Shown: positions 6,873 through 14,814 of the stretch, piece by piece
Layout: each line of letters opens with the position of its first letter
Numbering within the stretch: the first letter of the stretch is position 1
Origin: COE1 sp964445375
GTDB lineage: Bacteria; Bacillota; Clostridia; Lachnospirales; Lachnospiraceae
DNA: 64,000 bases
Direction of reading: 5' to 3'
NCBI GenBank assembly: GCA_964445375.1
Contig: CAYUKO010000001.1
Coordinates: 1-64,000, forward strand
The notes under the pieces: generated by a model
Database searches by the model: none
Seen by the model: only the letters and a program-made list of their open reading frames with translations
Told to the model about the DNA's origin: nothing
Program-made: the position numbers and the translations under genes

Positions 6873-9131
6873 TTATTTTCCTGCTGCTTTCTGCACTATC
6901 TGGTCAATCTTTACAAACACTTTTCTCACCTTGCTATAGCTAACTCCAAGTCCATGCAAAATCAAATTTTTATTTCGTTGTTTGGCCTCTTTATTCTCGT
7001 TCTTTTTCTCTTGTTGTTCTCTTATCTGCTTTAAGGACAGTGCCTCTATCTTCTTACCATGAACCACTTCATATGCCATATCTGGAAAATTTGTTATCAC
7101 GGCATCTACTCCTGCATCACACAGCTTCATCATACTATTCTTATCATTCACAGTCCATACATGAAGCTTTATCCCTTTATCCTGACACTGTTCAATCAAT
7201 TGCGGATACTGCGTATTATTGAGTGAAGGATGTAACGCATCTATACAATAACGCTCTGCATACTCTGCTGGCTGATAGATTCCGTCACAATAGAGAAATC
7301 CCACCTTCGCTGTTGGACACAACTGTTTTATGCGCATAATCGAATAGTGATTGAAGGAAGAGTATATGATTCTATCCTGCATCTCCATTTCTTCTACCAG
7401 CTTAAGCACCTGCTCTTCAATACCCTCGTAGAAGTTCACACCTGTTTTTAATTCTATATTAATAATCATTTTAGTCGGTTTAACCAACTCCAATACTTCT
7501 CTCAGAGTAGGTATGGTTGCCTGTGTATATTCTGGATGAAGCTTGTTAAATAATAACGCTTTCAATTCTTCCAAGGTATGATTCACGACATAGCCTGTTC
7601 CATCGCTTGTTCTGTCTATCGTTTCATCATGTATAACAACTAACTGTCTATCCTTCGTAAACTGTACATCCAACTCAATACCGTCTGCCCCCATCTCATG
7701 AGCTAATGCAAACGCCTCCAAAGTATTCTCTGGTGCATATCCAGATGCTCCCCTATGCGCCCATATCTGCATATATGATGTCTCCTTCGCTTTCTTTAAA
7801 TCAATACACCGATCCATGCCAGAACCAAATCTAACCAACTCTATCTTTCTTTCCCCCGGTTTTACAATCATGGTATCCCACAATTCCTGTAACACAGTCC
7901 CCATCAATCTATGATACGTCGTTGCTCCTTCCGGCTTTTTATCGGCAAAGTATTCACACTTAGAACAGCCGATAGAAATAATAGGGAATGCTCTTTCTTG
8001 ATAGATATAATCCGCATGTGTGTGACCATGTATAAATGTCATAATTCTATTCTCATGAGCTTTATGCCACTCTTCCAGGATAGATGTTAGTAACTCACCA
8101 TTTCGAATCTCCTGAGCCCAATAATCTAATCTCGCTAACGGTGCATCATGACTGAATATAATAACCTGATATTCTTCCGGCAATTGTTCTAATTGCTGCT
8201 TAACCCACTCAACCTCTTCCAGTGGGAATCCATATCTAAGCTTTTGTGTTGCATCAAAGGAATGTAAGAATAACATACACAGCTTATGTTCTGCATAATC
8301 GACACGATACCATAAACCATTACCTTCATGATTTATTTGTTGAAGATAGTATTCGTACTGTTCCTCTTCCGAAAGTCTATCCACATTATTCTTAAAATAA
8401 TTCGTATCATGATTTCCGATTGCAATATAAAGTGGCTTATTCCAGCCTTCCATCCGTTTTAACACTCTCTGACTATACTCTTTACAGATTTCTTTATTCA
8501 GACTTCCATCTGTTAAATCTCCCAAATGAATGATTCCATCCGGCTGGATGCTCCTATTTGCTTCCTCAATGGTAGCCGCTGTAAATTCCCAGTTCCCATT
8601 TACTACATAATGGGTATCCGTTAATAAAGTAAAGACCAGACTATCGCTATTCCTTCTTTCTTCCACGGTTTTTATCGTTCTTGCAAGTTCCTTCTGAATC
8701 TCTTCTAATTCCAGATACGCCTGAACGTCTTTGGCTTCCTGTTCTTCCGTTTCCAGTACTATGCATCCACTCTCTATCTCATCATTTTCCAGCTCCTTAC
8801 CGTCCTGACGCATAACCTGTATACGAATAAATCCTTCCCGATTCAATATAACATCCTGGTGCAACCATTCCTGTTCTGAGCATTCCCTGTCATAGGTTGT
8901 CCACTGCTGCTCCTCCTGATAAGAATATGTGTAAATATACTCTTCCGGTCTTTCTAACGAATAGAATGTATAACGATACTGATATGTCTGATTCTGTAAT
9001 CGAATGCTATCTCCCGGATAAACGCGATAAAACAGAAGCGTACTCATATTACACATAGTTGCTTTCGTACACTTTCCCGTTTCTGTGTCCAATTCCCATC
9101 CTATTTGCAATTTCAGCTTCTGTTTTGTCAT
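6873..9131 (-). CDS. Metallophosphoesterase-glycerophosphodiester phosphodiesterase fusion
   Basis: Two phosphoesterase domains are joined in 752 residues. Residues 165-400 are a calcineurin-like metallophosphoesterase with every metal motif in place: DTH 172-174, GDLTDG 204-209, GNHD 239-242, SHDAP 327-331 and GHTH 369-372. Residues 455-700 are a GDPD TIM barrel with HRG 459-461, ENT 468-470, ELDV 486-489 and HD 501-502. Residues 1-150 are a beta-rich region I cannot assign. There is no signal peptide or membrane segment, so it should be cytoplasmic. I chose ATG at 9131, preceded by GGGG at 7 bases; the longer frame from 9188 overlaps the ABC gene by 35 bases. Next to LicD and a CDP-polyol-type enzyme, it may trim or recycle glycerophosphate-like groups. 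The domain calls are firm; the role is inferred. Confidence 0.88.
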   Translation of the reverse strand: MTKQKLKLQIGWELDTETGKCTKATMCNMSTLLFYRVYPGDSIRLQNQTYQYRYTFYSLERPEEYIYTYSYQEEQQWTTYDRECSEQEWLHQDVILNREGFIRIQVMRQDGKELENDEIESGCIVLETEEQEAKDVQAYLELEEIQKELARTIKTVEERRNSDSLVFTLLTDTHYVVNGNWEFTAATIEEANRSIQPDGIIHLGDLTDGSLNKEICKEYSQRVLKRMEGWNKPLYIAIGNHDTNYFKNNVDRLSEEEQYEYYLQQINHEGNGLWYRVDYAEHKLCMLFLHSFDATQKLRYGFPLEEVEWVKQQLEQLPEEYQVIIFSHDAPLARLDYWAQEIRNGELLTSILEEWHKAHENRIMTFIHGHTHADYIYQERAFPIISIGCSKCEYFADKKPEGATTYHRLMGTVLQELWDTMIVKPGERKIELVRFGSGMDRCIDLKKAKETSYMQIWAHRGASGYAPENTLEAFALAHEMGADGIELDVQFTKDRQLVVIHDETIDRTSDGTGYVVNHTLEELKALLFNKLHPEYTQATIPTLREVLELVKPTKMIINIELKTGVNFYEGIEEQVLKLVEEMEMQDRIIYSSFNHYSIMRIKQLCPTAKVGFLYCDGIYQPAEYAERYCIDALHPSLNNTQYPQLIEQCQDKGIKLHVWTVNDKNSMMKLCDAGVDAVITNFPDMAYEVVHGKKIEALSLKQIREQQEKKNENKEAKQRNKNLILHGLGVSYSKVRKVFVKIDQIVQKAAGK

Positions 9132-9153
9132 AATCAATCCCCTATATTTATTT

Positions 9154-10962
9154 CTATTCTTTGTCTGCCTTCTTATCCGACTGCTCAACTTCTGCCTGTA
9201 ACTGTTCGTAGGTAATCAACTCGATATTCTTATCATTAACACGATAAATTGCATCACAATTACGAACGGTTGTAATTCGATGGGCAATAATAATCATCGT
9301 CTTATGACCCAATAAATGTTCTATTGATTCCATAACAGCCTGCTCTGTCTCGTTATCCAATGCCGATGTCGCTTCATCCAATACCAGAATCTCGGGATTG
9401 GTATACAACGCTCTTGCAATACCGATTCGTTGTCTCTGACCGCCTGATAATCTCACGCCACGTTCACCAATCTTAGTGTCAAGCCCCTCTGGTAAGCTTT
9501 CTACGAATTCCTTAAGCTGTGCCTGTTCCAATGCAGCCCAGATCTTCTCATCCTCACCTTCATCAACCACAATTCCAAATGCAACATTATTACGAATCGT
9601 ATCATCAGATAAGAATATCGTCTGTGGTATATATCCCAGCTTATCTGCCCATTCACCTGCATGCTTTCTAATGTCTTTCCCATCACATAGAATCGTTCCT
9701 TCAGACACTTCCAAAATACCAAGAATAACATCTGCCAGTGTCGTTTTTCCCGCACCGGACGGCCCCACAAAAGCAACTGCCTGCCCTTTACGAATATTCA
9801 TGTTAATACCTGACAGAATCTCAACCTCTGTATTAGGATACATATAATGAATATTTTCCAGCCTTATCTCATCCTCAAAGGTTAAGGCATCTTCCTTCCT
9901 GCCTTCTTCCTCTAACACCTCTCGCGTATACTTATGTTCTTCACTCATCTTCAAATCTTCATACACATGATCCATATATGGATAATTAAAGATAATCTGA
10001 TTAATACATCCGTTTACCACACTGATTCTCGGGAATAAGCGGAATAAAGCCATCGCAAAAACAGACAGTTTCGGAACAAATATCGCTACATCCTCACCAT
10101 TCAGAATACGAAATGCAATCATAAGCAATAATACAATGACACAGAAAATCTCAAGAACCAAATGTGGAATCTGATTCAGGAAAGAAAATATCTTCTGTAC
10201 ATGAATATAAGAACCATAGTAGCCTGAATAATTATCAACGAAATATTGTTCTCTCTTGAGAATCTTGATCTCCTTAATTCCACCAAATGCCTGCATAAGC
10301 CACTGTCCCTGCTTAGCACTGCATTCCTGTGATTGCTTTCCATATCTGAGGGATCTTGCTTTATTCCAACGAACAAAAAGAGTAACGAATAGAAACATTA
10401 CAATAATCATACTCATTGATAATATAAAATCTGTATAGAGTAAAAATGCACCAAAGATAACCATCATCAGACAGCTTGACAGCATAATCAAACACTGCAT
10501 AACCAACTGAAAGAACTGGTTTACATCTGTTCCGACACCTCGCATCAACACAGAAGAATTCTTCTCCAGAAAAAAGGAATATGGTTCTGCCATATAGCTC
10601 TTCATCAGTCTCACACCGATTTCCCTCTGATTATCAAATACAAATGCATTTCTTGCATAATAAGCAAATGCATTAAATAAATTCTTAACAACATACACTC
10701 CTATCAATGCGATTGCAATCCATACAAAAAATTCATTATTTGACTTCACTCCCAATGCATCATAGAAATAACTTAACATCTTATTGGTATGAATCATCTC
10801 AGGACTAAGCATTACTGCAATAAACGGATAAATCGATATAACACCCGTTAACTCCAAGATTGCTTCTCCTATAAGAATGGCTATCATACCAAGCAACTGC
10901 TTCTTCTGACGTTTCGTAAATATATAACTAATCTTCGCATAGATATCCTTTATATGATTCAT
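9154..10962 (-). CDS. PglK-like ABC exporter/flippase (first copy)
   Basis: A half-transporter of 602 residues with membrane and ATPase domains fused. About six membrane segments fill residues 22-315. The nucleotide-binding domain has Walker A GPSGAGKTT near 400-408, Q-loop YIPQTIF, signature LSGGQRQRIG near 505, Walker B ILVLDEATSALD and the switch IIIAHR. The opening (RQKKQLLGMIAILIGEAILELTG) is typical of the PglK group, which flips lipid-linked oligosaccharides across the membrane using ATP. A paralogue lies at 38853. ATG 10962 is used, with GAGG 10 bases upstream; TTG at 10965 is an equally spaced alternative. Its neighbours suggest it flips a lipid-linked oligosaccharide or polyol-phosphate-bearing intermediate. 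The ABC call is certain, the substrate unknown. Confidence 0.88.
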   Translation of the reverse strand: MNHIKDIYAKISYIFTKRQKKQLLGMIAILIGEAILELTGVISIYPFIAVMLSPEMIHTNKMLSYFYDALGVKSNNEFFVWIAIALIGVYVVKNLFNAFAYYARNAFVFDNQREIGVRLMKSYMAEPYSFFLEKNSSVLMRGVGTDVNQFFQLVMQCLIMLSSCLMMVIFGAFLLYTDFILSMSMIIVMFLFVTLFVRWNKARSLRYGKQSQECSAKQGQWLMQAFGGIKEIKILKREQYFVDNYSGYYGSYIHVQKIFSFLNQIPHLVLEIFCVIVLLLMIAFRILNGEDVAIFVPKLSVFAMALFRLFPRISVVNGCINQIIFNYPYMDHVYEDLKMSEEHKYTREVLEEEGRKEDALTFEDEIRLENIHYMYPNTEVEILSGINMNIRKGQAVAFVGPSGAGKTTLADVILGILEVSEGTILCDGKDIRKHAGEWADKLGYIPQTIFLSDDTIRNNVAFGIVVDEGEDEKIWAALEQAQLKEFVESLPEGLDTKIGERGVRLSGGQRQRIGIARALYTNPEILVLDEATSALDNETEQAVMESIEHLLGHKTMIIIAHRITTVRNCDAIYRVNDKNIELITYEQLQAEVEQSDKKADKE

Positions 10963-10968
10963 CAATAA

Positions 10969-12318
10969 CTAACCTCTTCTTAACTCTTTTCTATATCCTA
11001 AAAATCTCTCCATAACATCTGCCATAGCTATGGATTCCTCTTGTGTAAGCTTATATGTTCTTCCCTCGTGTCCATAGATCAAATGAGCAAAGTCACTTAT
11101 CTCATAACGTAATCCTTGTCCAAGAAATTTCACAAAATGTTTGTCTACCTTATTCGGATCCTCATATCGTACTTCAAAGGACTTTGTTAACCACCATGGA
11201 GATTCCGCCAGAATATATCCCTTCGTTCCAGCAATAATCAATTGCCCCTCCGACTTCACTCCAACGCCAGTCTTGGATAATGCAAACCCCTGTTCATAGC
11301 GAAAAGATGCTTTGGTATATAAGTCAATCTTATTCTCTGCCATGATACTATCAAAGCGCACTTCTTTATAATCCGTTCCCATTAACTTAATAATCGGGAG
11401 TAAAGTATAGCTTCCAAATTCGGTAAATCCTCCGCCATATTGCTGATCTACCATCTCACGAAGGCCATCTTGTGTCAATCTGGTAAAACATGCTTCCACA
11501 TCCCGGATTTCTCCAATCGTACCACTTTTAGCAATTGCCACCAATTGTGCAAATCCGGGAGAATACGCTGTTTTAATTGCTTCCATCAATACACATTGAT
11601 TCTCATTAGCTATCTGATAAAGTTCCTCTGCCTGTGCCTTAGAAAACGCCATTGGTTTCTCGCATAATACATGCTTTTTATTTAACAATGCCTGCTTGGC
11701 ATACTCATAATGTGTTTCATGCGGTGAAGCAATATATACTGCATCCACATCTTCAAAAAAGCCTTTCAAATCATCCGTATAATGACTTAATTCAAACTGT
11801 TTTGCAAACGCTTCTGCACTTGTAATATGTGGATTATAAACACTGCGTACGGTAACACCACTGACATATTTCGCTTCTGGTATGAATCTTTTAGCAATGC
11901 GTCCTGTTCCTATTATTCCAATGCGAATAATAGAACGATTATTCGTTCTAAGTAATGTCGATGATACATTCTTCGTTCTTTCCAGATATACTACTTCACA
12001 AATATCCTTTAGATAGTCAAAAGCCCCTACCCAGTCAGAACCAACCGTAAAGATATCTACTCCATACTTGAGAATATCCTCTATCTTCTGTCCCGAATGA
12101 TCTTCAACAATAATTTCATCCGCCAAGCCCGTCTTTCTTACATTATCAATTCTGTCTATCAAAGAATCAACAATATTGAGCTTTCCTCTTGACTCATCAT
12201 ATTGCTCTGTTGTAATCCCAACGATTAAATAGTCGCCTAACGCTTTTGCTCTTTTTAACAGATTATAATGCCCCTCGTGAAACAGATCAAAGGAGCCATA
12301 TGTAATTACCTTCTTCAT
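10969..12318 (-). CDS. TagD-type cytidylyltransferase fused to Gfo/Idh/MocA oxidoreductase
   Basis: Residues 1-128 closely follow glycerol-3-phosphate cytidylyltransferases (TagD/TarD): TYGSFDLFHEGH with the HxGH catalytic motif at 14-17, GDYLIVGITT, VGSDWVGAFDYL, and RTKNVSST at 114-121 matching the family's RTxGIST. Residues 130-449 are a Gfo/Idh/MocA NAD(P)-dependent dehydrogenase: GIIGTGRIA at 134-142 and CEKPMA at 219-224 with the conserved Lys, plus an alpha/beta substrate domain. The simplest reading is a bifunctional enzyme that reduces a keto-sugar phosphate to a polyol phosphate and couples it to CTP, giving a CDP-polyol. Haemophilus Bcs1, a CDP-ribitol synthase, does this with unrelated domains. 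LicD nearby would use the product. The gene is 28 bases downstream of the GtrB-like gene. Domain assignment is firm; the substrate is inferred. Confidence 0.87.
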   Translation of the reverse strand: MKKVITYGSFDLFHEGHYNLLKRAKALGDYLIVGITTEQYDESRGKLNIVDSLIDRIDNVRKTGLADEIIVEDHSGQKIEDILKYGVDIFTVGSDWVGAFDYLKDICEVVYLERTKNVSSTLLRTNNRSIIRIGIIGTGRIAKRFIPEAKYVSGVTVRSVYNPHITSAEAFAKQFELSHYTDDLKGFFEDVDAVYIASPHETHYEYAKQALLNKKHVLCEKPMAFSKAQAEELYQIANENQCVLMEAIKTAYSPGFAQLVAIAKSGTIGEIRDVEACFTRLTQDGLREMVDQQYGGGFTEFGSYTLLPIIKLMGTDYKEVRFDSIMAENKIDLYTKASFRYEQGFALSKTGVGVKSEGQLIIAGTKGYILAESPWWLTKSFEVRYEDPNKVDKHFVKFLGQGLRYEISDFAHLIYGHEGRTYKLTQEESIAMADVMERFLGYRKELRRG

Positions 12319-12346
12319 ATTCTTATCCTAACTCTTTTTCTAAGAC

Positions 12347-13300
12347 TTATGTCTCATCTGCATCAAAATTAATCCGCTTCTCTTCTACAACAATGGGTCT
12401 ATGAATGACTCTCGTATTAATATTCAAGATATATTCTCCCAAGAATCCAATGAAGAATAACTGCATAGACCCAATCAAGAATATACCAATTATCATTGGC
12501 GCCTGACCTGCCTGAAAACCATTCCAATTACACAATTTCATGATAAAATATACAACTGCTACGATAAGGCTCAAGCTTCCCATAATAAATCCAAGCCAGG
12601 TTGCGAGTCTAAGACCTACCTTGGTATAAGAAGTAAAGCTAAGCATTGCTGCATCGTACAAGCTGTAGAAATTGTTATGTGTTTTACCTGCTCTTCTTTG
12701 CGGTTGCTCATATTCAATCTCAGTCATATTAAAACCGGCTCCGTATTCCGCTACAATCCCTCGAATAAATGGAATCGAATCATCTAACTGCCTTAGTAAT
12801 GAAATAAATGTCTTATCATATAATCCAAAGCCCGTAAAATGTTCAATCATCTGAACACTGGACATATTTTTTATCGCTTTATAATACATAGAACGCATAA
12901 AATAAATCAATCCTGGCTCTTTACTGGACGATTTAATTCCACTGACTATCTTATGTCCTTTCTCCCATTCCTTCACAAATACCGGAATCAGTTCTACCGG
13001 ATCCTGAAAGTCACAACATAATGGTATCGTACAATCCCCTGTTGTCTGACACATTCCATAGAAAGGAGAATTGAATTGCCCAAAATTAGTTACATTAAAG
13101 ATTGCCTTTATCTTCTTATTACCTGCACAGATTTTCTCCAACTTATCTCTAGTTCCATCTGTTGATGCATTATCAATAAAAAGAACCTCATAATCATACT
13201 GTGGTAGCTGCGTCTCTAATACTTCTACTACTGCCTGACTAATCGGTTCTACATTTTCCACTTCATTATAGCACGGTATCATAATGCTAATCTTTTTCAT
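12347..13300 (-). CDS. GtrB/DPM1-like GT2 polyprenyl-phosphate glycosyltransferase
   Basis: The 317-residue protein starts ISIMIPCYNEVENV and has FIDNASTDGT and the CDFQDP metal motif of the GT2 subgroup that moves a sugar from a nucleotide donor to undecaprenyl phosphate. Two C-terminal membrane segments (about 232-260 and 275-300) are the usual GtrB anchor. ATG 13300 is chosen because GGGG lies 7 bases upstream; a longer frame from 13399 would run through a terminator hairpin and is not believed. It is the first gene of the third transcription unit, just after an internal terminator and predicted promoter. Its Und-P-sugar would feed a GT-C membrane enzyme, perhaps the gene at 13438 or another large membrane protein here. 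Confidence 0.87.
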   Translation of the reverse strand: MKKISIMIPCYNEVENVEPISQAVVEVLETQLPQYDYEVLFIDNASTDGTRDKLEKICAGNKKIKAIFNVTNFGQFNSPFYGMCQTTGDCTIPLCCDFQDPVELIPVFVKEWEKGHKIVSGIKSSSKEPGLIYFMRSMYYKAIKNMSSVQMIEHFTGFGLYDKTFISLLRQLDDSIPFIRGIVAEYGAGFNMTEIEYEQPQRRAGKTHNNFYSLYDAAMLSFTSYTKVGLRLATWLGFIMGSLSLIVAVVYFIMKLCNWNGFQAGQAPMIIGIFLIGSMQLFFIGFLGEYILNINTRVIHRPIVVEEKRINFDADET

Positions 13301-13342
13301 TGCTTTTCCCCACTTAATCTTTCTCAATTCATCTGTAAACAT

Positions 13343-13387
13343 AAAAAGTAGAATGTAAACAGAGTACAAACTCTTTTCACATTCTAC
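13343..13387 (-). terminator. Intrinsic terminator ending unit B
   Basis: Read on the minus strand, two 17-base arms (13371-13387 and 13348-13364) pair at 15 positions plus one G-U, around a 6-base loop. Five T residues (13343-13347) follow. It lies 50 bases after the stop of the gene at 13438 and before the GtrB-like gene. The T run is only on the minus-strand side. The 5' arm overlaps the predicted -10 element of the next promoter. Confidence 0.85.
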
Positions 13388-13409
13388 CTCATTCGACACC
13401 TATCGTCAA
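13381..13409 (-). promoter_or_regulatory. Sigma-A-type promoter for unit C, overlapping the terminator
   Basis: On the minus strand TTGACG (13404-13409) is followed by a 17-base spacer and TAGAAT (13381-13386); each box differs from consensus at one base. The start site would fall near 13374, inside the 5' arm of the terminator hairpin. The resulting leader to ATG 13300 would be about 75 bases and would keep only the last few bases of that arm, so it could not form the terminator. Sequence prediction only. Confidence 0.65.
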
Positions 13410-13437
13410 ATAGTAATTATTGTATATCAGATATTCT

Positions 13438-14802
13438 TTAAAATAATTCAACCACTTTCCACAAGTATGTTTCCACGGTTGACACTAGCTCGTTAATCAG
13501 ATTCTGATGAAAAGTACCATTGATAGCTGCATAACAAAGCAAAAAGATATAATAATACTTATTTAAGCGAACATTTCTCACGTACTCTTTCGTCGCTTGT
13601 ACTACATTTTCATCATGAATTCGATTCAGAAGCCATATTATGGCAAACTCATACATAAATGCGCCATTCGTATATCTTCCATAATCATTCAAAAGTAAAT
13701 AACAAGGGAAAACGGTCAGCGCTCCGAATGGCAGCAAGCCATAAAACCAGTATAACTTCGTTCCATTTTCTTTCGCATACCTTACCGCCAATCTCCAATA
13801 CTTATAAATCTCATAAAAGAACGGTGCAAACAGGATTGCCATAGCTACTAAAAGCAGTCCATATTCATAAATATAAAAATGCCAACTGGTAAAGACTCTT
13901 TTTATCATACTGAACAATGAGTTTGAATTTGTATTTGTTTCTGGCACTTCCACGACTGGCGTGATGTCTTGCGCATCTGTCGAAACATTCTCCTCCGGTA
14001 TCTCTACCTCTTCACGAATCGGCATATCCTTAAAGATAAATGATGCTATCGTTCCACTATGATTGCTAGCTACTTCTTCTGCTGACTTATCCACAAATTC
14101 CGCTGTTCGTTCTATAACGTAGTCCATATAGATTCCCTCTTTTACATGCGCATAAAATTGCACATAAACAAAAAGCGAACCAACACATAATACATTAACC
14201 AACAGCAGAAGGAATCGTTTTATATTATACTGCTTCTTTGGCATCACAAATGCCTGATATACTAAAAATGCCAGCACTAGGTTCCAATAAGTAAAAACAT
14301 ATGCTGGATAAATCAAAACACCAATGCAACATACTACAACAGAAAGCCAGACATGCTTATTCTTTGCAAGCAAATAAACAGCAAATAACGAACACATTTC
14401 AATCCACACATCTGTCAATGCAAAGTTACTATAATTTGCTACCCAGCCAGGTCCCATAAAGAAGGCTAACGCCAACCCCTTAAAAAAGAATTTCACATCC
14501 GCATTCTTTTCGCTTCCTAATGCCTTATAAATAATATAGAAATATATTATGGTATAAAATGACACCGTAAATATTCCGTAAATATATCTCATATACCCCC
14601 ACGGGATATGGCACACTGTAGAAATCACATCTAAAATTGTCCCCAAAAAGCCTCTCTGTATAAAACCATATCGATAAGAGAACGATAACATAATCTGATT
14701 CCAGCCCCCGAATTTAAAAGGGAAGTAGCGAATCGCCTGTGCTACCATGGTTGCAAAAATAACAAAATAATAATTTTTATTCTCTTTCCAGTTTTCTCTC
14801 AT
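13438..14802 (-). CDS. Multi-spanning membrane protein, GT-C/polymerase-like, unassigned
   Basis: This 454-residue protein has about ten hydrophobic segments. A soluble stretch at about residues 225-300 (charged, rich in Glu, Ser and Thr) probably faces outside. The start has a distinctive motif, FGGWNQIMLSFSYRYGF followed by IQRGFLGT, which I recall only from uncharacterised membrane proteins in glycan clusters. The arrangement, with an early periplasmic loop and many helices, fits GT-C glycosyltransferases or O-antigen polymerases. A ribosome site GGTGGG lies 6 bases before the ATG. It is the last gene of unit B, follows an SGNH/MBOAT pair, and precedes a GtrB-like gene across the terminator, so it could be the membrane partner of that enzyme. 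No catalytic residue can be named. Confidence 0.55.
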   Translation of the reverse strand: MRENWKENKNYYFVIFATMVAQAIRYFPFKFGGWNQIMLSFSYRYGFIQRGFLGTILDVISTVCHIPWGYMRYIYGIFTVSFYTIIYFYIIYKALGSEKNADVKFFFKGLALAFFMGPGWVANYSNFALTDVWIEMCSLFAVYLLAKNKHVWLSVVVCCIGVLIYPAYVFTYWNLVLAFLVYQAFVMPKKQYNIKRFLLLLVNVLCVGSLFVYVQFYAHVKEGIYMDYVIERTAEFVDKSAEEVASNHSGTIASFIFKDMPIREEVEIPEENVSTDAQDITPVVEVPETNTNSNSLFSMIKRVFTSWHFYIYEYGLLLVAMAILFAPFFYEIYKYWRLAVRYAKENGTKLYWFYGLLPFGALTVFPCYLLLNDYGRYTNGAFMYEFAIIWLLNRIHDENVVQATKEYVRNVRLNKYYYIFLLCYAAINGTFHQNLINELVSTVETYLWKVVELF

Positions 14803-14814
14803 AATTTTCCCACC

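Noticed and set aside
13301..13399. N-terminal extension of the GtrB-like gene
   Set aside because: The extra 33 codons run through the terminator hairpin. The ATG at 13300 has a GGGG site at 7 bases and matches the usual start of the family.
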